Source of the DNA: Caulobacter sp. UNC358MFTsu5.1 | GTDB taxonomy: Bacteria > Pseudomonadota > Alphaproteobacteria > Caulobacterales > Caulobacteraceae | DNA length: 64,000 bases | Direction of reading: 5' to 3' | NCBI RefSeq assembly: GCF_000712075.1 | Contig: NZ_JONW01000005.1 | Span: forward strand, 935,001 to 999,000 | Part shown: positions 26,099 to 33,833 of the stretch, piece by piece | Layout of the letters: every line of letters starts with the position of its first letter | Numbering within the stretch: position 1 is the stretch's first letter | Notes under the pieces: generated by a model | The model's database searches: none | Seen by the model: the letters and a program-made list of their open reading frames with translations, nothing else | Told to the model about the DNA's origin: nothing | Translations under genes and position numbers: made by a program

Positions 26099-26225
26099 CC
26101 GCTCATCCCGGCGAATGCCGGGACCCAGATCCTATGGCGGAGCGGATGATTGGAAGGGCTCGGCGCGCATGGCGTCAACCACACCGCTAGTCCATCTGGG
26201 TCCCGGCATTCGCCGGGATGAGCGG
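26099..26225. repeat. 127-bp inverted-repeat element, copy 2 (core reversed)
   Basis: Perfect 32-bp inverted ends identical to copy 1 (26099-26130 and 26194-26225). The inner core appears in the opposite orientation: GGATGATTGGAAGGGCT at 26144-26160 is the complement of the CCCTTCCAATCATCC motif of copy 3. It fills the gap between the convergent DUF2520 gene and recR. Confidence 0.92.
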
Positions 26226-26263
26226 ATCAGAAAAGCAGCAACTCAGGAACGGAAAGCTAAGCC

Positions 26264-26866
26264 CTAAGCCGGCCGACGCGCCCGCAGCGCCTGGGCGATG
26301 GTCCCGTCGTCGAGCCAGTCCAGGTCGCCGCCCACCGGCACGCCTCGCGCCAGCATGGTCACCGACACGCCCGTCGGGGCCAGGCGGTCGGCCAGGTAGT
26401 GGGCCGTGGTCTGGCCGTCGACGGTGGCGGGGAGGGCCAGGATCACCTCGGCGATCTCGCTGGCGTTCGCCCGGCCCAGCAGCTCGCCCACCCGCAGCGC
26501 CTCGGGACCGATGCCGTCCAGGGCCGACAGCAGGCCGCCCAGCACGTGGTAGCGGCCCTTGAACGAGCCGCCGCGCTCCATGGCCCAGACCGAGCCGACC
26601 TCCTCGACCACGCACAGCAGGCGGTTGTCGCGGGTGGCGTCCGAGCAGATGGCGCAGGGGTCGGAGGTGTCGAGCGAGCCGCACACCGAGCAGGTGCGCA
26701 CCTTGGCCTGGGCCTCGACCATGGCCGCCGTCAGCGGCGCCAGCAGGGTGTCGCGCTTCTTCAGCAGGGCCAGGGCCGCGCGCCGGCCCGAGCGCGGACC
26801 CAGGCCCGGCAGCTTGGACAGCAGGGCGATCAGGCGCTCGATCTCGGGTCCGGCGGAGGCGGCCAT
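26264..26866 (-). CDS. recR: Recombination mediator RecR
   Basis: Works with RecF/RecO to load RecA on gapped DNA. The 200-residue protein has an HhH region ([17 protein letters not shown]), a four-cysteine zinc finger ([16 protein letters not shown]), and the Toprim domain ([25 protein letters not shown]). The ATG at 26866 gives normal length. The start overlaps the stop of the upstream NTF2-like gene by one base. In many bacteria recR follows dnaX and ybaB directly; here an NTF2-like gene and a 127-bp repeat lie between. Confidence 0.97.
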   Translation of the reverse strand: MAASAGPEIERLIALLSKLPGLGPRSGRRAALALLKKRDTLLAPLTAAMVEAQAKVRTCSVCGSLDTSDPCAICSDATRDNRLLCVVEEVGSVWAMERGGSFKGRYHVLGGLLSALDGIGPEALRVGELLGRANASEIAEVILALPATVDGQTTAHYLADRLAPTGVSVTMLARGVPVGGDLDWLDDGTIAQALRARRPA

Positions 26867-27315
26867 CAGGGTTTCGCGACCCGCGTGACCTGCGAATAGA
26901 CCACCCGCCACTGGCCGTCGCGCTTGGCCCAGGTGTCGACGAACCGCACGACGAGCGCGAAGCGCTGGCCGCCGTCGGTCCCGGTCATGTTGACCCGGCC
27001 GCCCAGCAGGGCGGTGTCGCCGAACACCTTCTCGACCGGCTCCTCGATCGTGAACGGGTCCAGCTTGAAGCCGGGGGCCACGTAGTCGGCGATCAGCCGC
27101 GCCTTGTCCTGGACCTGGCCCGCGCCGTTGACCAGCACGTAGTCGTCGGCCACCAGCCGTTCCAGCGCCGCGCGGTCGCCGTTCACCTGGGCCGCGTCAT
27201 AGGCGTGCGCCGCCGCGGCCAGGTCGGCCGGCAGGGGCGCGGCCAGGGCCGCCAGGGGGGCGGTCGCCGGAACGACCAGCGCCAGGGCGATAAGGGCTGC
27301 GCGAAGGTGGAGCAT
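26866..27315 (-). CDS. Secreted NTF2-like (DUF4440/SnoaL-type) protein
   Basis: A 149-residue protein with a signal peptide ([20 protein letters not shown]...ALA, residues 1-26) and one cone-shaped NTF2-like domain: [33 protein letters not shown], then [24 protein letters not shown]. This is the DUF4440 pattern, a fold often used for small-ligand binding; no enzyme activity can be assigned. The stop overlaps the recR start, so recR depends on its translation. Its promoter region is next to repeat copy 3. Confidence 0.85.
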   Translation of the reverse strand: MLHLRAALIALALVVPATAPLAALAAPLPADLAAAAHAYDAAQVNGDRAALERLVADDYVLVNGAGQVQDKARLIADYVAPGFKLDPFTIEEPVEKVFGDTALLGGRVNMTGTDGGQRFALVVRFVDTWAKRDGQWRVVYSQVTRVAKP

Positions 27316-27335
27316 TCGATCTCCTGCTTTCTGAT

Positions 27336-27462
27336 CCGCTCATCCCGGCGAATGCCGGGACCCAGATGGAATGGCTTTGAGGCTGACGCCAAGAGCGCTG
27401 AGCCCTTCCAATCATCCACACTGCCTTGGGACCTGGGTCCCGGCATTCGCCGGGATGAGCGG
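27336..27462. repeat. 127-bp inverted-repeat element, copy 3
   Basis: Same 32-bp ends as copies 1 and 2 with one mismatch (ACCTGGG at 27431). The core carries CCCTTCCAATCATCC (27404-27418) in the same orientation as copy 1. It lies between ybaB and the NTF2-like gene, 20 bp upstream of the latter's start, and so may affect its transcription. Confidence 0.92.
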
Positions 27463-27477
27463 TCGTAAAATGAAACC

Positions 27478-27807
27478 CTAGAACTTCATGCCCGGCAGGC
27501 CGCCCATCATCCCGGCCATCGGGCCGGCGGCTTCCTGCAGCATCTGCTCGCGCTGGCCGTTCAGCTTGGACAGGGCCACGGCGTGGGCGGCGACGATCAG
27601 GTCGGCGATCACCTCGCCCTCGCCGGGCTGGATCAGCTCTTCGTCCAGCACCACCTTGACCAGCTCGCCCGAGCCCCGGAGCGTGACGGTGACCATGCCG
27701 CCGCCGGCGGTCCCTTCGGCCGTCAGGTCCAGGATCTTCGCCTGAGCGTCGGCCAGCTTCTGCTGCATGGCCTGGGCCTGCTTCATCAGGCCGCCGAGGT
27801 CTTTCAT
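27478..27807 (-). CDS. YbaB/EbfC nucleoid-associated protein
   Basis: A 109-residue DNA-binding protein of the YbaB/EbfC family, with the N-terminal MKDLGGLMKQAQAMQQKLADAQAKI helix and the central VTVTLRGSGELVKVVLDEELI sheet. It forms dimers that bind DNA with little specificity. It lies 34 bp after dnaX, the conserved arrangement. The C-terminus is Gly/Met-rich (AGPMAGMMGGLPGMKF), a usual feature. Confidence 0.95.
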   Translation of the reverse strand: MKDLGGLMKQAQAMQQKLADAQAKILDLTAEGTAGGGMVTVTLRGSGELVKVVLDEELIQPGEGEVIADLIVAAHAVALSKLNGQREQMLQEAAGPMAGMMGGLPGMKF

Positions 27808-27841
27808 GGGGTCACTCCAGGTCTTAGGGGACGCGCGCGCG

Positions 27842-29707
27842 TCATTCTTCCAGTTCGTCCGGCTCGATCGGCGGCGTCTCGGGCGTCATGATCGTGCGGA
27901 CCTCGACGATCTCGGCGCCGGGGAAGGCGTCCAGCACCGAGGCGACGAAGGGATCCGAGCGGATCGCGTCCATCTCCTCGCGCTGCTCGCGCTTCTGGCG
28001 TTCCATCAGGCTCTCGGCCCCGCCGCCGCCTTCGGCCGCGACCAGCCAGGGCTGGCCGGTCCACTCCTTCAGCGCGCGGACCAGGCGTCCGGCCAGGTTG
28101 CCGGGCGCGCCGGGGGCGGCCTCGAAGGTGATCGCCCCGGGGCGGAAGCTGATCGGGCGGACATATTGCTCGACGTCCAGGCGCAGGCCGATGTCGCGCT
28201 TCTCGGCGATCAGCTTCACAACGTCCTCGAACGAGGCCAGCACCGGCGCGGCCGGGGCCATCGGCGCGGCCATCACCCGGGCCTGGGCGTTCAGGGCGCC
28301 GCCGGGCGCCCCGCCGCCGCCGATCGAACCGCCGCCGCCCCCACCGGGACCGCCGCCCACCGGCTGGCCGTCGCGCAGGGCCTTCAGGGCTTCCTCGGGG
28401 CCGGGCAGGTCGGCGGCGTAGCACAGGCGGATGATGGCCATCTCGGCCGCGGCCATGGCGTCGGGCGCGCGGCGCACCTCGTCATGGGCCTTGAGCAGCA
28501 TCTGCCACAGGCGCGCCAGGGTCCCCGGCGAGGTCTGGGCCCCGATGGCGGTCAGGCGCGCGGCCTGCTCCTTGGGCATCGACAGGGCGTCCGGCCCCAG
28601 GGCCTTGGCCACCGAGGCGGAATGGCAGTGGTCCAGCAGGTCCAGCATGACCACCGCCGGATCGGCCCCGAAGCCCCAGAGGGCGCGGAAGCCCTTCAGC
28701 GACTCGCCGGGCTTGCCGCTCATGACGTTCTCGAACAGGGCGATCGTCTGGCCGCGGTCGGCCAGGCCCAGCATGTCGCGGACCACGGCGGCCGTGACGG
28801 TCGAGCCGCGCTCGCCCTGGACGATGGCCTGATCCAGAAGGGAGAGGCCGTCGCGCACCGAACCCTCGGCGGCGCGGGCGATCAGGGCCAGGCCGTCTTC
28901 CTCGACCTTGGCCCCCTCCTTGGCGGCGATCCGGCCGAAGTGCTTGACCAGCACGTCCGGCTCGACCCGGCGCAGGTCGAAGCGTTGGGTGCGCGACAGG
29001 ATCGTCACCGGCACCTTGCGGATCTCGGTGGTGGCGAAGATGAACTTGGCGTGCGGCGGCGGCTCTTCCAGCGTCTTCAGCAGGGCGTTGAACGCCGCCG
29101 TCGACAGCATGTGCACTTCGTCGATGATGTAGACCTTGTAGCGCGCCTCGACCGGGGCGTAGCGCACCCCGTCCAGCAGCTCGCGCATCTCGTCGACCTT
29201 GGTGCGGCTGGCGGCGTCCAGCTCCAGCACGTCCATGTGCCGGCCTTCGATGATCGCCTTGCAGTGCCGCCCTTCGACGGTCAGGTCGACCGAGGGGCCG
29301 TGGACGGTGTCGGTCTCGTAGTTCAGGGCCCGGGCCAGCAGGCGGGCGGTCGTGGTCTTGCCGACGCCCCGCACGCCGGTGAGCATGAAGGCGTGGGCGA
29401 TGCGGCCGGTCGAGAACGCGTTGGCCAGGGTGCGGACCATGGCCTCCTGGCCGATCAGGTCCTCGAAGGTGCGCGGCCGGTACTTGCGCGCCAGCACGGT
29501 GTAGGCGGCGTCGGGATCGCTGAGGCTCTCGGCCGTCGGCGGCGCGGCCGGCGCCGGGGCGGCGGGCGCGGAGTCGGGCGTACCGGCTTGCAGCGGCTCG
29601 TCAGCAGGAGGACCGCCGAAGATGTCGACGGTGTTCTCGTCGCGTTCGGCGGGCTCTTCATCCCACGGCGGCGCGGAATCGGTCGTGAGGTCGTCGTGGT
29701 CGGCCAT
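27842..29707 (-). CDS. dnaX: DNA polymerase III subunits gamma/tau, DnaX
   Basis: The clamp-loader ATPase. From the ATG at 29707 (MADHDDLTT) it has 621 residues: an acidic/Pro-Ala-rich N-terminal extension of about 65 residues, then the AAA+ core starting VLARKYRPRTFEDLIGQ with Walker A GVRGVGKTT, Walker B IIDEVHML and sensor motifs (ILSRTQRFDLRR). A Gly-rich linker (about residue 440-460) leads to the tau-type C-terminal domain. The four zinc-binding cysteines found in E. coli DnaX are reduced to one (EGRHCKAII). Followed by ybaB; the SRP RNA gene lies 85 bp upstream on the same strand. Confidence 0.96.
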   Translation of the reverse strand: MADHDDLTTDSAPPWDEEPAERDENTVDIFGGPPADEPLQAGTPDSAPAAPAPAAPPTAESLSDPDAAYTVLARKYRPRTFEDLIGQEAMVRTLANAFSTGRIAHAFMLTGVRGVGKTTTARLLARALNYETDTVHGPSVDLTVEGRHCKAIIEGRHMDVLELDAASRTKVDEMRELLDGVRYAPVEARYKVYIIDEVHMLSTAAFNALLKTLEEPPPHAKFIFATTEIRKVPVTILSRTQRFDLRRVEPDVLVKHFGRIAAKEGAKVEEDGLALIARAAEGSVRDGLSLLDQAIVQGERGSTVTAAVVRDMLGLADRGQTIALFENVMSGKPGESLKGFRALWGFGADPAVVMLDLLDHCHSASVAKALGPDALSMPKEQAARLTAIGAQTSPGTLARLWQMLLKAHDEVRRAPDAMAAAEMAIIRLCYAADLPGPEEALKALRDGQPVGGGPGGGGGGSIGGGGAPGGALNAQARVMAAPMAPAAPVLASFEDVVKLIAEKRDIGLRLDVEQYVRPISFRPGAITFEAAPGAPGNLAGRLVRALKEWTGQPWLVAAEGGGGAESLMERQKREQREEMDAIRSDPFVASVLDAFPGAEIVEVRTIMTPETPPIEPDELEE

Positions 29708-29792
29708 GGCGTGAGTGTAGTGTGCGGAAGGGCGCAGCAAAAGGCTCGCGCCGCGCTTGGGGCGTTGTTGCTGTCGGAATTTGGGGAAAGGT

Positions 29793-29886
29793 GGAGACCG
29801 GCAGACGACCCGGAGCGAAACTCGTTGTGGCTGCTGCCTCTCGGCCCTGACCAGGTTGGCGAGGACTCCGCCCGTCGCCGATCTCC
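29793..29886 (-). ncRNA. ffs: Signal recognition particle RNA (small bacterial 4.5S type)
   Basis: A 94-nt RNA on the minus strand. The conserved apical part reads ACCTGGTCAGG, then GCC, a GAGA tetraloop, GGC and AGCAGCC, matching the SRP54/Ffh-binding helix; relative to E. coli the U/A pair beside the loop is changed to G/C, a compensated change. The 5' end GGAGATCGGCGACG pairs with the 3' end CGTCTGCCGGTCTCC through 14 pairs with one bulge, which fixes both ends. With Ffh it targets membrane proteins co-translationally. It lies upstream of dnaX, a common place for ffs. Confidence 0.93.
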
Positions 29887-29892
29887 GAGGCC

Positions 29893-29921
29893 TATATCGC
29901 GACTCAAGGCCCGCGATGCAA
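29893..29921 (-). promoter_or_regulatory. Sigma-70-type promoter of ffs
   Basis: On the minus strand TTGCAT (29921-29916) and GATATA (29898-29893) are separated by exactly 17 bp. Seven bases further, at 29886, is the 5' G of the predicted SRP RNA helix, so promoter spacing and RNA folding agree on the start site. Confidence 0.8.
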
Positions 29922-29975
29922 GTCACAAGCTCCGGAGCCGTGACGACTCTTCGTCGCGGATGTTAGAGAATCGTC

Positions 29976-30920
29976 ATGGCTCTTTCGATCATCACCAACA
30001 TCTTCGCCGGCAATCCGCTCGACCGCGCCAGCGAGCGCCGGGGCGACGAGGCCTGGCTGGCCGAGAAGGCCGACGACCCGCACTCGCTGGCCGTGGCCAT
30101 CTGGAACGGCAAGGCGCTGGTCGAGGACATCACGGACGAGGAAGGCAAGGTCAGCGGGGCCCAGATCGCCTATCTGCGCGCCGACATGGCCAAGGACCTG
30201 TCGGCCACGCCCGAGCGCCTGCTGTTCCTGGGGCTGTGGAAGGACATCGCGGTGTTCGCCGTCGACCTGGAGGGCGGGGCCGATCCGGCCGAGGGGCCGC
30301 TGCAGGGGCTGGGCCGGTTCGAGGAGCTGCGCGGCGTCGCCCTGACCCTGCCGCCGCCCGACGCCGGCATCCTGGCCACGGCCAAGTCGATGTTCGAATG
30401 GCGGCGCAAGCACAAGTGGTGCAGCAACTGCGGCCAGGAGACCAACGTCACCGACGGCGGCTGGAAGCGGCAGTGCTCCTCGTGCCAGACCGAACACTTC
30501 CCGCGCACCGACCCGGTGGCGATCATGCTGGCCCTGCACGAGGGCCGCTGCCTGCTGGGCCGCCAGGCCGGCTGGCCGCCCGGCATGTACTCGGCCCTGG
30601 CCGGCTTCGTGGAGCCCGGCGAGACGATCGAGGAGGCCTGCGCCCGCGAGCTGATGGAGGAGGCGGGCCTCACCGCCGTCGCCGTCCGCTACCACTCCAG
30701 CCAGCCCTGGCCGTGGCCCTCGTCGCTGATGATGGGCCTGATGGCCGACGTCGACAGCGACGTGGCCGCCCCCGACCAGACCGAGCTGGAAGCGGTGAAG
30801 TGGTTCACCAAGGACGAGGCCAAGGCCCTGATCCGCGGCGAGCTGGAAGGCTTCTTCGCCCCGCCGCCCCTGGCCATCGCGCACCAGCTGATCAAGGCCT
30901 GGGCGGAGGGGGAGGACTAG
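29976..30920 (+). CDS. nudC: NADH pyrophosphatase / RNA deNADding enzyme NudC
   Basis: Hydrolyses NADH to NMNH and AMP and, in E. coli, removes NAD caps from RNA. The 314-residue protein has an N-terminal domain, a zinc ribbon with Cys149, Cys152, Cys167 and Cys170, the Nudix box GFVEPGETIEEACARELMEEAG (residues 210-231) and the NudC signature SQPWPWPSSLM. Length is slightly above the E. coli enzyme. It is divergent from ffs and ends at a repeat that overlaps its stop codon. Confidence 0.96.
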   Translation: MALSIITNIFAGNPLDRASERRGDEAWLAEKADDPHSLAVAIWNGKALVEDITDEEGKVSGAQIAYLRADMAKDLSATPERLLFLGLWKDIAVFAVDLEGGADPAEGPLQGLGRFEELRGVALTLPPPDAGILATAKSMFEWRRKHKWCSNCGQETNVTDGGWKRQCSSCQTEHFPRTDPVAIMLALHEGRCLLGRQAGWPPGMYSALAGFVEPGETIEEACARELMEEAGLTAVAVRYHSSQPWPWPSSLMMGLMADVDSDVAAPDQTELEAVKWFTKDEAKALIRGELEGFFAPPPLAIAHQLIKAWAEGED

Positions 30921-31029
30921 ATCCTCCCCCACAGGGGGAGGTGGCCCGAAGGGCCGGAGGGGGTTTCACCCGCCGGCTCGGCAAGCCCCCTCCGTCGCTC
31001 CGCGACACCTCCCCCAAGGGGGGAGGATC
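30920..31029. repeat. CCTCCCCC-type palindromic element, copy 1
   Basis: Inverted ends GATCCTCCCCC and GGGGGGAGGATC enclose 110 bp, with inner complementary blocks GGAGGGGG/CCCCCTCC. It begins on the last base of the nudC stop and ends 2 bp before the stop of the convergent MAPEG gene, so it fills the whole gap and probably ends both transcripts. Confidence 0.85.
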
Positions 31030-31031
31030 TT

Positions 31032-31448
31032 CTAGCCGAACAGCACCAGCAGCTCCCGCACCACCATCCACGCCAGGGCGATGGTCGACAGCGAGAACAG
31101 CAGGAAGCGCACCAGCACGATGTTGACGCTGACCTGCACCAGGCTGTGCAGCACGCGCAGGGCGACGAAGGCCCAGGCCAGCTTGACCGCCAGGGGATCG
31201 CCGTGGCCGGCGACCTGGATGGCCAGGGCGGCCGCGTAGAAGATCGTCGGCTGCTCCATCAGGTGGTTGTAGTTGTCGGCCGCCTGGCGGGCGGGCGCGG
31301 GCAGGCCGTTCAGGCTGCCCGGAAAGGCCGCGTCCTGCGGCTTGATCCCGGCCTTGCTCATGGCCGGCATGCGCTGGACGTACATCCACAGCCAGATGAC
31401 CAGCGACCAGGCCACCAGCGCCATCACCGGCGCGATCAGGGTGTTCAT
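31032..31448 (-). CDS. MAPEG-family membrane protein
   Basis: A 138-residue protein with four predicted helices (about residues 4-26, 65-83, 86-105, 112-135) and the MAPEG-like loop ADNYNHLMEQPTIFYAAALA, where NxxExP-type residues bind glutathione in family members. MAPEG proteins are membrane glutathione transferases or eicosanoid-type enzymes; in bacteria the substrate is rarely known. Stand-alone minus-strand gene; its upstream 110 bp holds a short CCCGGAA/TTCCGGG inverted repeat. Confidence 0.88.
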   Translation of the reverse strand: MNTLIAPVMALVAWSLVIWLWMYVQRMPAMSKAGIKPQDAAFPGSLNGLPAPARQAADNYNHLMEQPTIFYAAALAIQVAGHGDPLAVKLAWAFVALRVLHSLVQVSVNIVLVRFLLFSLSTIALAWMVVRELLVLFG

Positions 31449-31558
31449 TGTCGTTCCCTCCCCGGAACTCTTGCTTATTCCGGGAAGGTTAGTCGCGGAA
31501 CGCCGTTATGGCGAAGCCTGCCGCGACGTCAGGCCCGGTCAGGCGAGATCAGGCGAGA

Positions 31559-32008
31559 TCAGGCCGCGGGCGAGAAGCGCGCCCTGATCGCGGCGGGGAC
31601 CGCGCCGAGCAGCAGGCCGACGCCCAGGGGCGCCAGCGCTTCGGCCAGGCTGGGCGCGATCACGATCAGTTCGCTGGTGTGCGTGGCCTGCACGGCCCGG
31701 ACGATGGACAGGATCGTGAACAGCGTCGCCACCAGCCCCAGGCCGGGCGGCAGGAGGCCGAGGATCGACAGCGCCGAGGGATCGTCGGCGCGCCCTTTCG
31801 TCAGGCTGCCGACCACGAGGGCCGCGATCCAGATCCCCAGGCCGATCAACACCAGATAGATCATCTTGGTCAGCAGGCCGGCCGTGATCACCAGGAGGCC
31901 GAAGGTGGTCAGCGGATTGGCCGGCATGCCCGCCCAGATCGCCAGGCCGATCGCCCCGACCAGTACCGCGCCGCCCGCGGGGCCCAGAATCCACGGCAAG
32001 CTCTTCAT
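31559..32008 (-). CDS. Four-helix membrane protein with MotA/TolQ/ExbB-like C-terminus
   Basis: A 149-residue membrane protein, not firmly recognised. Hydrophobic segments lie near residues 6-28, 33-67 (two), 84-108 and 115-140. The end, APSLAEALAPLGVGLLLGAVPAAIRARF, resembles the last conserved helix of TolQ/ExbB/MotA proton-channel proteins (APGIAEAL...GLFAAIPA), but the protein is shorter than those. The GTG one codon upstream is an alternative start and has GGGGGA five bases before it. No TolR/ExbD partner is adjacent. Treat the family link as tentative. Confidence 0.65.
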   Translation of the reverse strand: MKSLPWILGPAGGAVLVGAIGLAIWAGMPANPLTTFGLLVITAGLLTKMIYLVLIGLGIWIAALVVGSLTKGRADDPSALSILGLLPPGLGLVATLFTILSIVRAVQATHTSELIVIAPSLAEALAPLGVGLLLGAVPAAIRARFSPAA

Positions 32009-32088
32009 CACTCTAGTCCCCCGAGGGCGGCCGGAAGCGACCGCGCCAAGGTCAAGCTAGAGACAACCGCCGAGGGTCGCAACGCCGC

Positions 32089-32937
32089 CTAGACGCGATC
32101 CCGGAACGGGTCGGCCGGATAGACGCCCAGCACCTCGAACTTCTCGGAGAAGAACTTCAGCTCGTCGAAGGCCAGGGCCAGGGGTCGGTCCTCGGGACGG
32201 CCGTCGACCTCGGCGTAGAAGAAGGTGGCCGTGAAGGCCCCGCCCTCCATGTAGCTTTCCAGCTTGGTCATGTTGACGCCGTTGGTCGCGAACCCGCCCA
32301 GCGCCTTGTAGAGGGCGGCCGGCAGGTTGCGGACCTTGAACACGAAGCTGGTCACGCAGCGGTGGGTGAACGGCGGCGCGGCCGGCGACTTGTCGGCCGT
32401 CATCACCAGGAAGCGCGTGGTGTTGTTGCGCTCGTCCTCGATGTCCTTGGCCAGGATGTCCAGGCCGTAGATCTCGGCGGCCAGGGCCGGGGCCACGGCG
32501 GCGCGGGTCGGGTCGGGCTTCAGGGCCAGGGCCTTGGCGGCGCCCGCCGTGTCGCCGGCGCTCTCGTGGGCCAGGCCCAGCTTCTTGAGGCTTTGGCGGC
32601 ACTGGGAAAGCGCGATCGGCATCGAGCTGGCGATCTTCACCGTCTCCAGCGTCACGCCCTTGTTGGCCATCAGCTGGAAGCGGATCGGCTTGAAGCGCTC
32701 GCCGATGATCTGCAATCCCGAAGCCGGCAAGAGATGGTGGACGTCGGCCACGCGGCCGGCGATCGAGTTCTCGATCGGGATCATGCCCAGCTGGCAGGCG
32801 CCCGACTTGATGGCCTCGAACGCCTCCTCGAAGGTGGCGCAGGGCACGGCCTCGTAGTCGGGGAAATAGGTGCGGCACGCCTCGTGGCTGTTGGCGCCGG
32901 GTTCGCCCTGGAAGGCGATCTTCTTGAGGATGCTCAT
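32089..32937 (-). CDS. pheA: Prephenate dehydratase
   Basis: Converts prephenate to phenylpyruvate for phenylalanine synthesis. The 282-residue protein has the dehydratase domain with IPIENSIAGRV and the catalytic NNTTRF motif (Thr174, Arg175, Phe176), followed by an ACT regulatory domain (about 196-275). There is no chorismate mutase domain, as in other alphaproteobacteria. In the ACT domain the phenylalanine-binding ESRP motif is replaced by LESYM. It overlaps kdsB by 4 bp (ATGA) and is translated after it. Confidence 0.95.
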   Translation of the reverse strand: MSILKKIAFQGEPGANSHEACRTYFPDYEAVPCATFEEAFEAIKSGACQLGMIPIENSIAGRVADVHHLLPASGLQIIGERFKPIRFQLMANKGVTLETVKIASSMPIALSQCRQSLKKLGLAHESAGDTAGAAKALALKPDPTRAAVAPALAAEIYGLDILAKDIEDERNNTTRFLVMTADKSPAAPPFTHRCVTSFVFKVRNLPAALYKALGGFATNGVNMTKLESYMEGGAFTATFFYAEVDGRPEDRPLALAFDELKFFSEKFEVLGVYPADPFRDRV

Positions 32938-33674
32938 GCTGACTTTCCGGCCGCGTAGGCGCGGGCCGCTTCAAGGTCGGAAGGATTGTCGACGGAGATC
33001 GGGGCCTCGGCGGCCACGGCGGCGCGCAGCTGCAGGCCCAGTTCCATGGCGCGCAGCTGCTCCAGCTTCTCGCGCTTCTCCAGCGGCGAGGGCGGGGCGG
33101 CGTTGAAGGCTTCCAGCGCCGCGCGGCGATAGCCGTAGATGCCGATGTGCCGCCAGATCGGCGCGTCGCCGTAGAGGGTGGAGCGGGTGAAATAGAGGGC
33201 CCGACCCGACAGGCCGTCCTGCTCCATGGCGAGCACGGCCTTGACGACGTCGGGATTGGACCGGTCGGCGGGCGAGGCTTCCGGCGCGACCACGGTGGCG
33301 ATGTCGCAGCCCGGATGGGCGCTCAGCAGGTCGGCGCAGGCGCTCAGCACCGAAGGCTGCACGAACGGCATGTCGCCCTGCAGGTTGATGACCACGTCGT
33401 GGCGGCGCTCGGGATCCAGCTCCTCCAGGGCCGCCAGGATGCGGTCCGAACCCGAGGGCAGGCCCGGATCGGTCAGGACCGCCGTGCCGCCGGCCTTCCG
33501 GACCGCATGGACGATCGAGATGTCGCCCGCCGCCACGGCCACCGGGCCGATTCCCGCGGCCTGGGCCTGGCGCAGCACGCGCACGATCATCGACACGCCG
33601 CCGATGTCGGCCAGCGGCTTGTCGGGGAGGCGGGTGGCCGCCATGCGGGCCGGAATGACGACGATGGGGTTCAT
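32934..33674 (-). CDS. kdsB: 3-deoxy-manno-octulosonate cytidylyltransferase KdsB
   Basis: Activates KDO as CMP-KDO for lipopolysaccharide core synthesis. From the ATG at 33674 it has 246 residues with the family N-terminus PIVVIPARMAATRLPDKPLADI, the VVINLQGDMPFVQP block and HIGIYGYRRAALEAF. The frame is open upstream across the cytochrome c gene on the other strand, which is a shadow. Coupled by a 4-bp overlap to pheA. Divergent from the cytochrome c gene. Confidence 0.96.
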   Translation of the reverse strand: MNPIVVIPARMAATRLPDKPLADIGGVSMIVRVLRQAQAAGIGPVAVAAGDISIVHAVRKAGGTAVLTDPGLPSGSDRILAALEELDPERRHDVVINLQGDMPFVQPSVLSACADLLSAHPGCDIATVVAPEASPADRSNPDVVKAVLAMEQDGLSGRALYFTRSTLYGDAPIWRHIGIYGYRRAALEAFNAAPPSPLEKREKLEQLRAMELGLQLRAAVAAEAPISVDNPSDLEAARAYAAGKSA

Positions 33675-33833
33675 GAGAGGCCGATGCGGGGTCAAAACCG
33701 TTGCTGCCCGGTTGCGCCCCGGGCGGTAGCGTGTAAGAGACGCGAGCGCAACATGGAGCGCGCGGGGGAAACCTCCGGGCGCGGAATTCGGGCCTGTCGT
33801 CGGACGGCCCCCAAGAGGCTGGTAAGGCTTTAG

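Noticed and set aside
26099..26225. 127-bp elements considered as attenuators of single genes
   Set aside because: Identical length and ends next to unrelated genes and in different core orientation point to a repeat family rather than gene-specific control.
27767..31126. 1,119-codon plus-strand frame across dnaX, ffs and nudC
   Set aside because: Covers an RNA gene and several real genes on both strands with low-complexity translation; not a giant protein.
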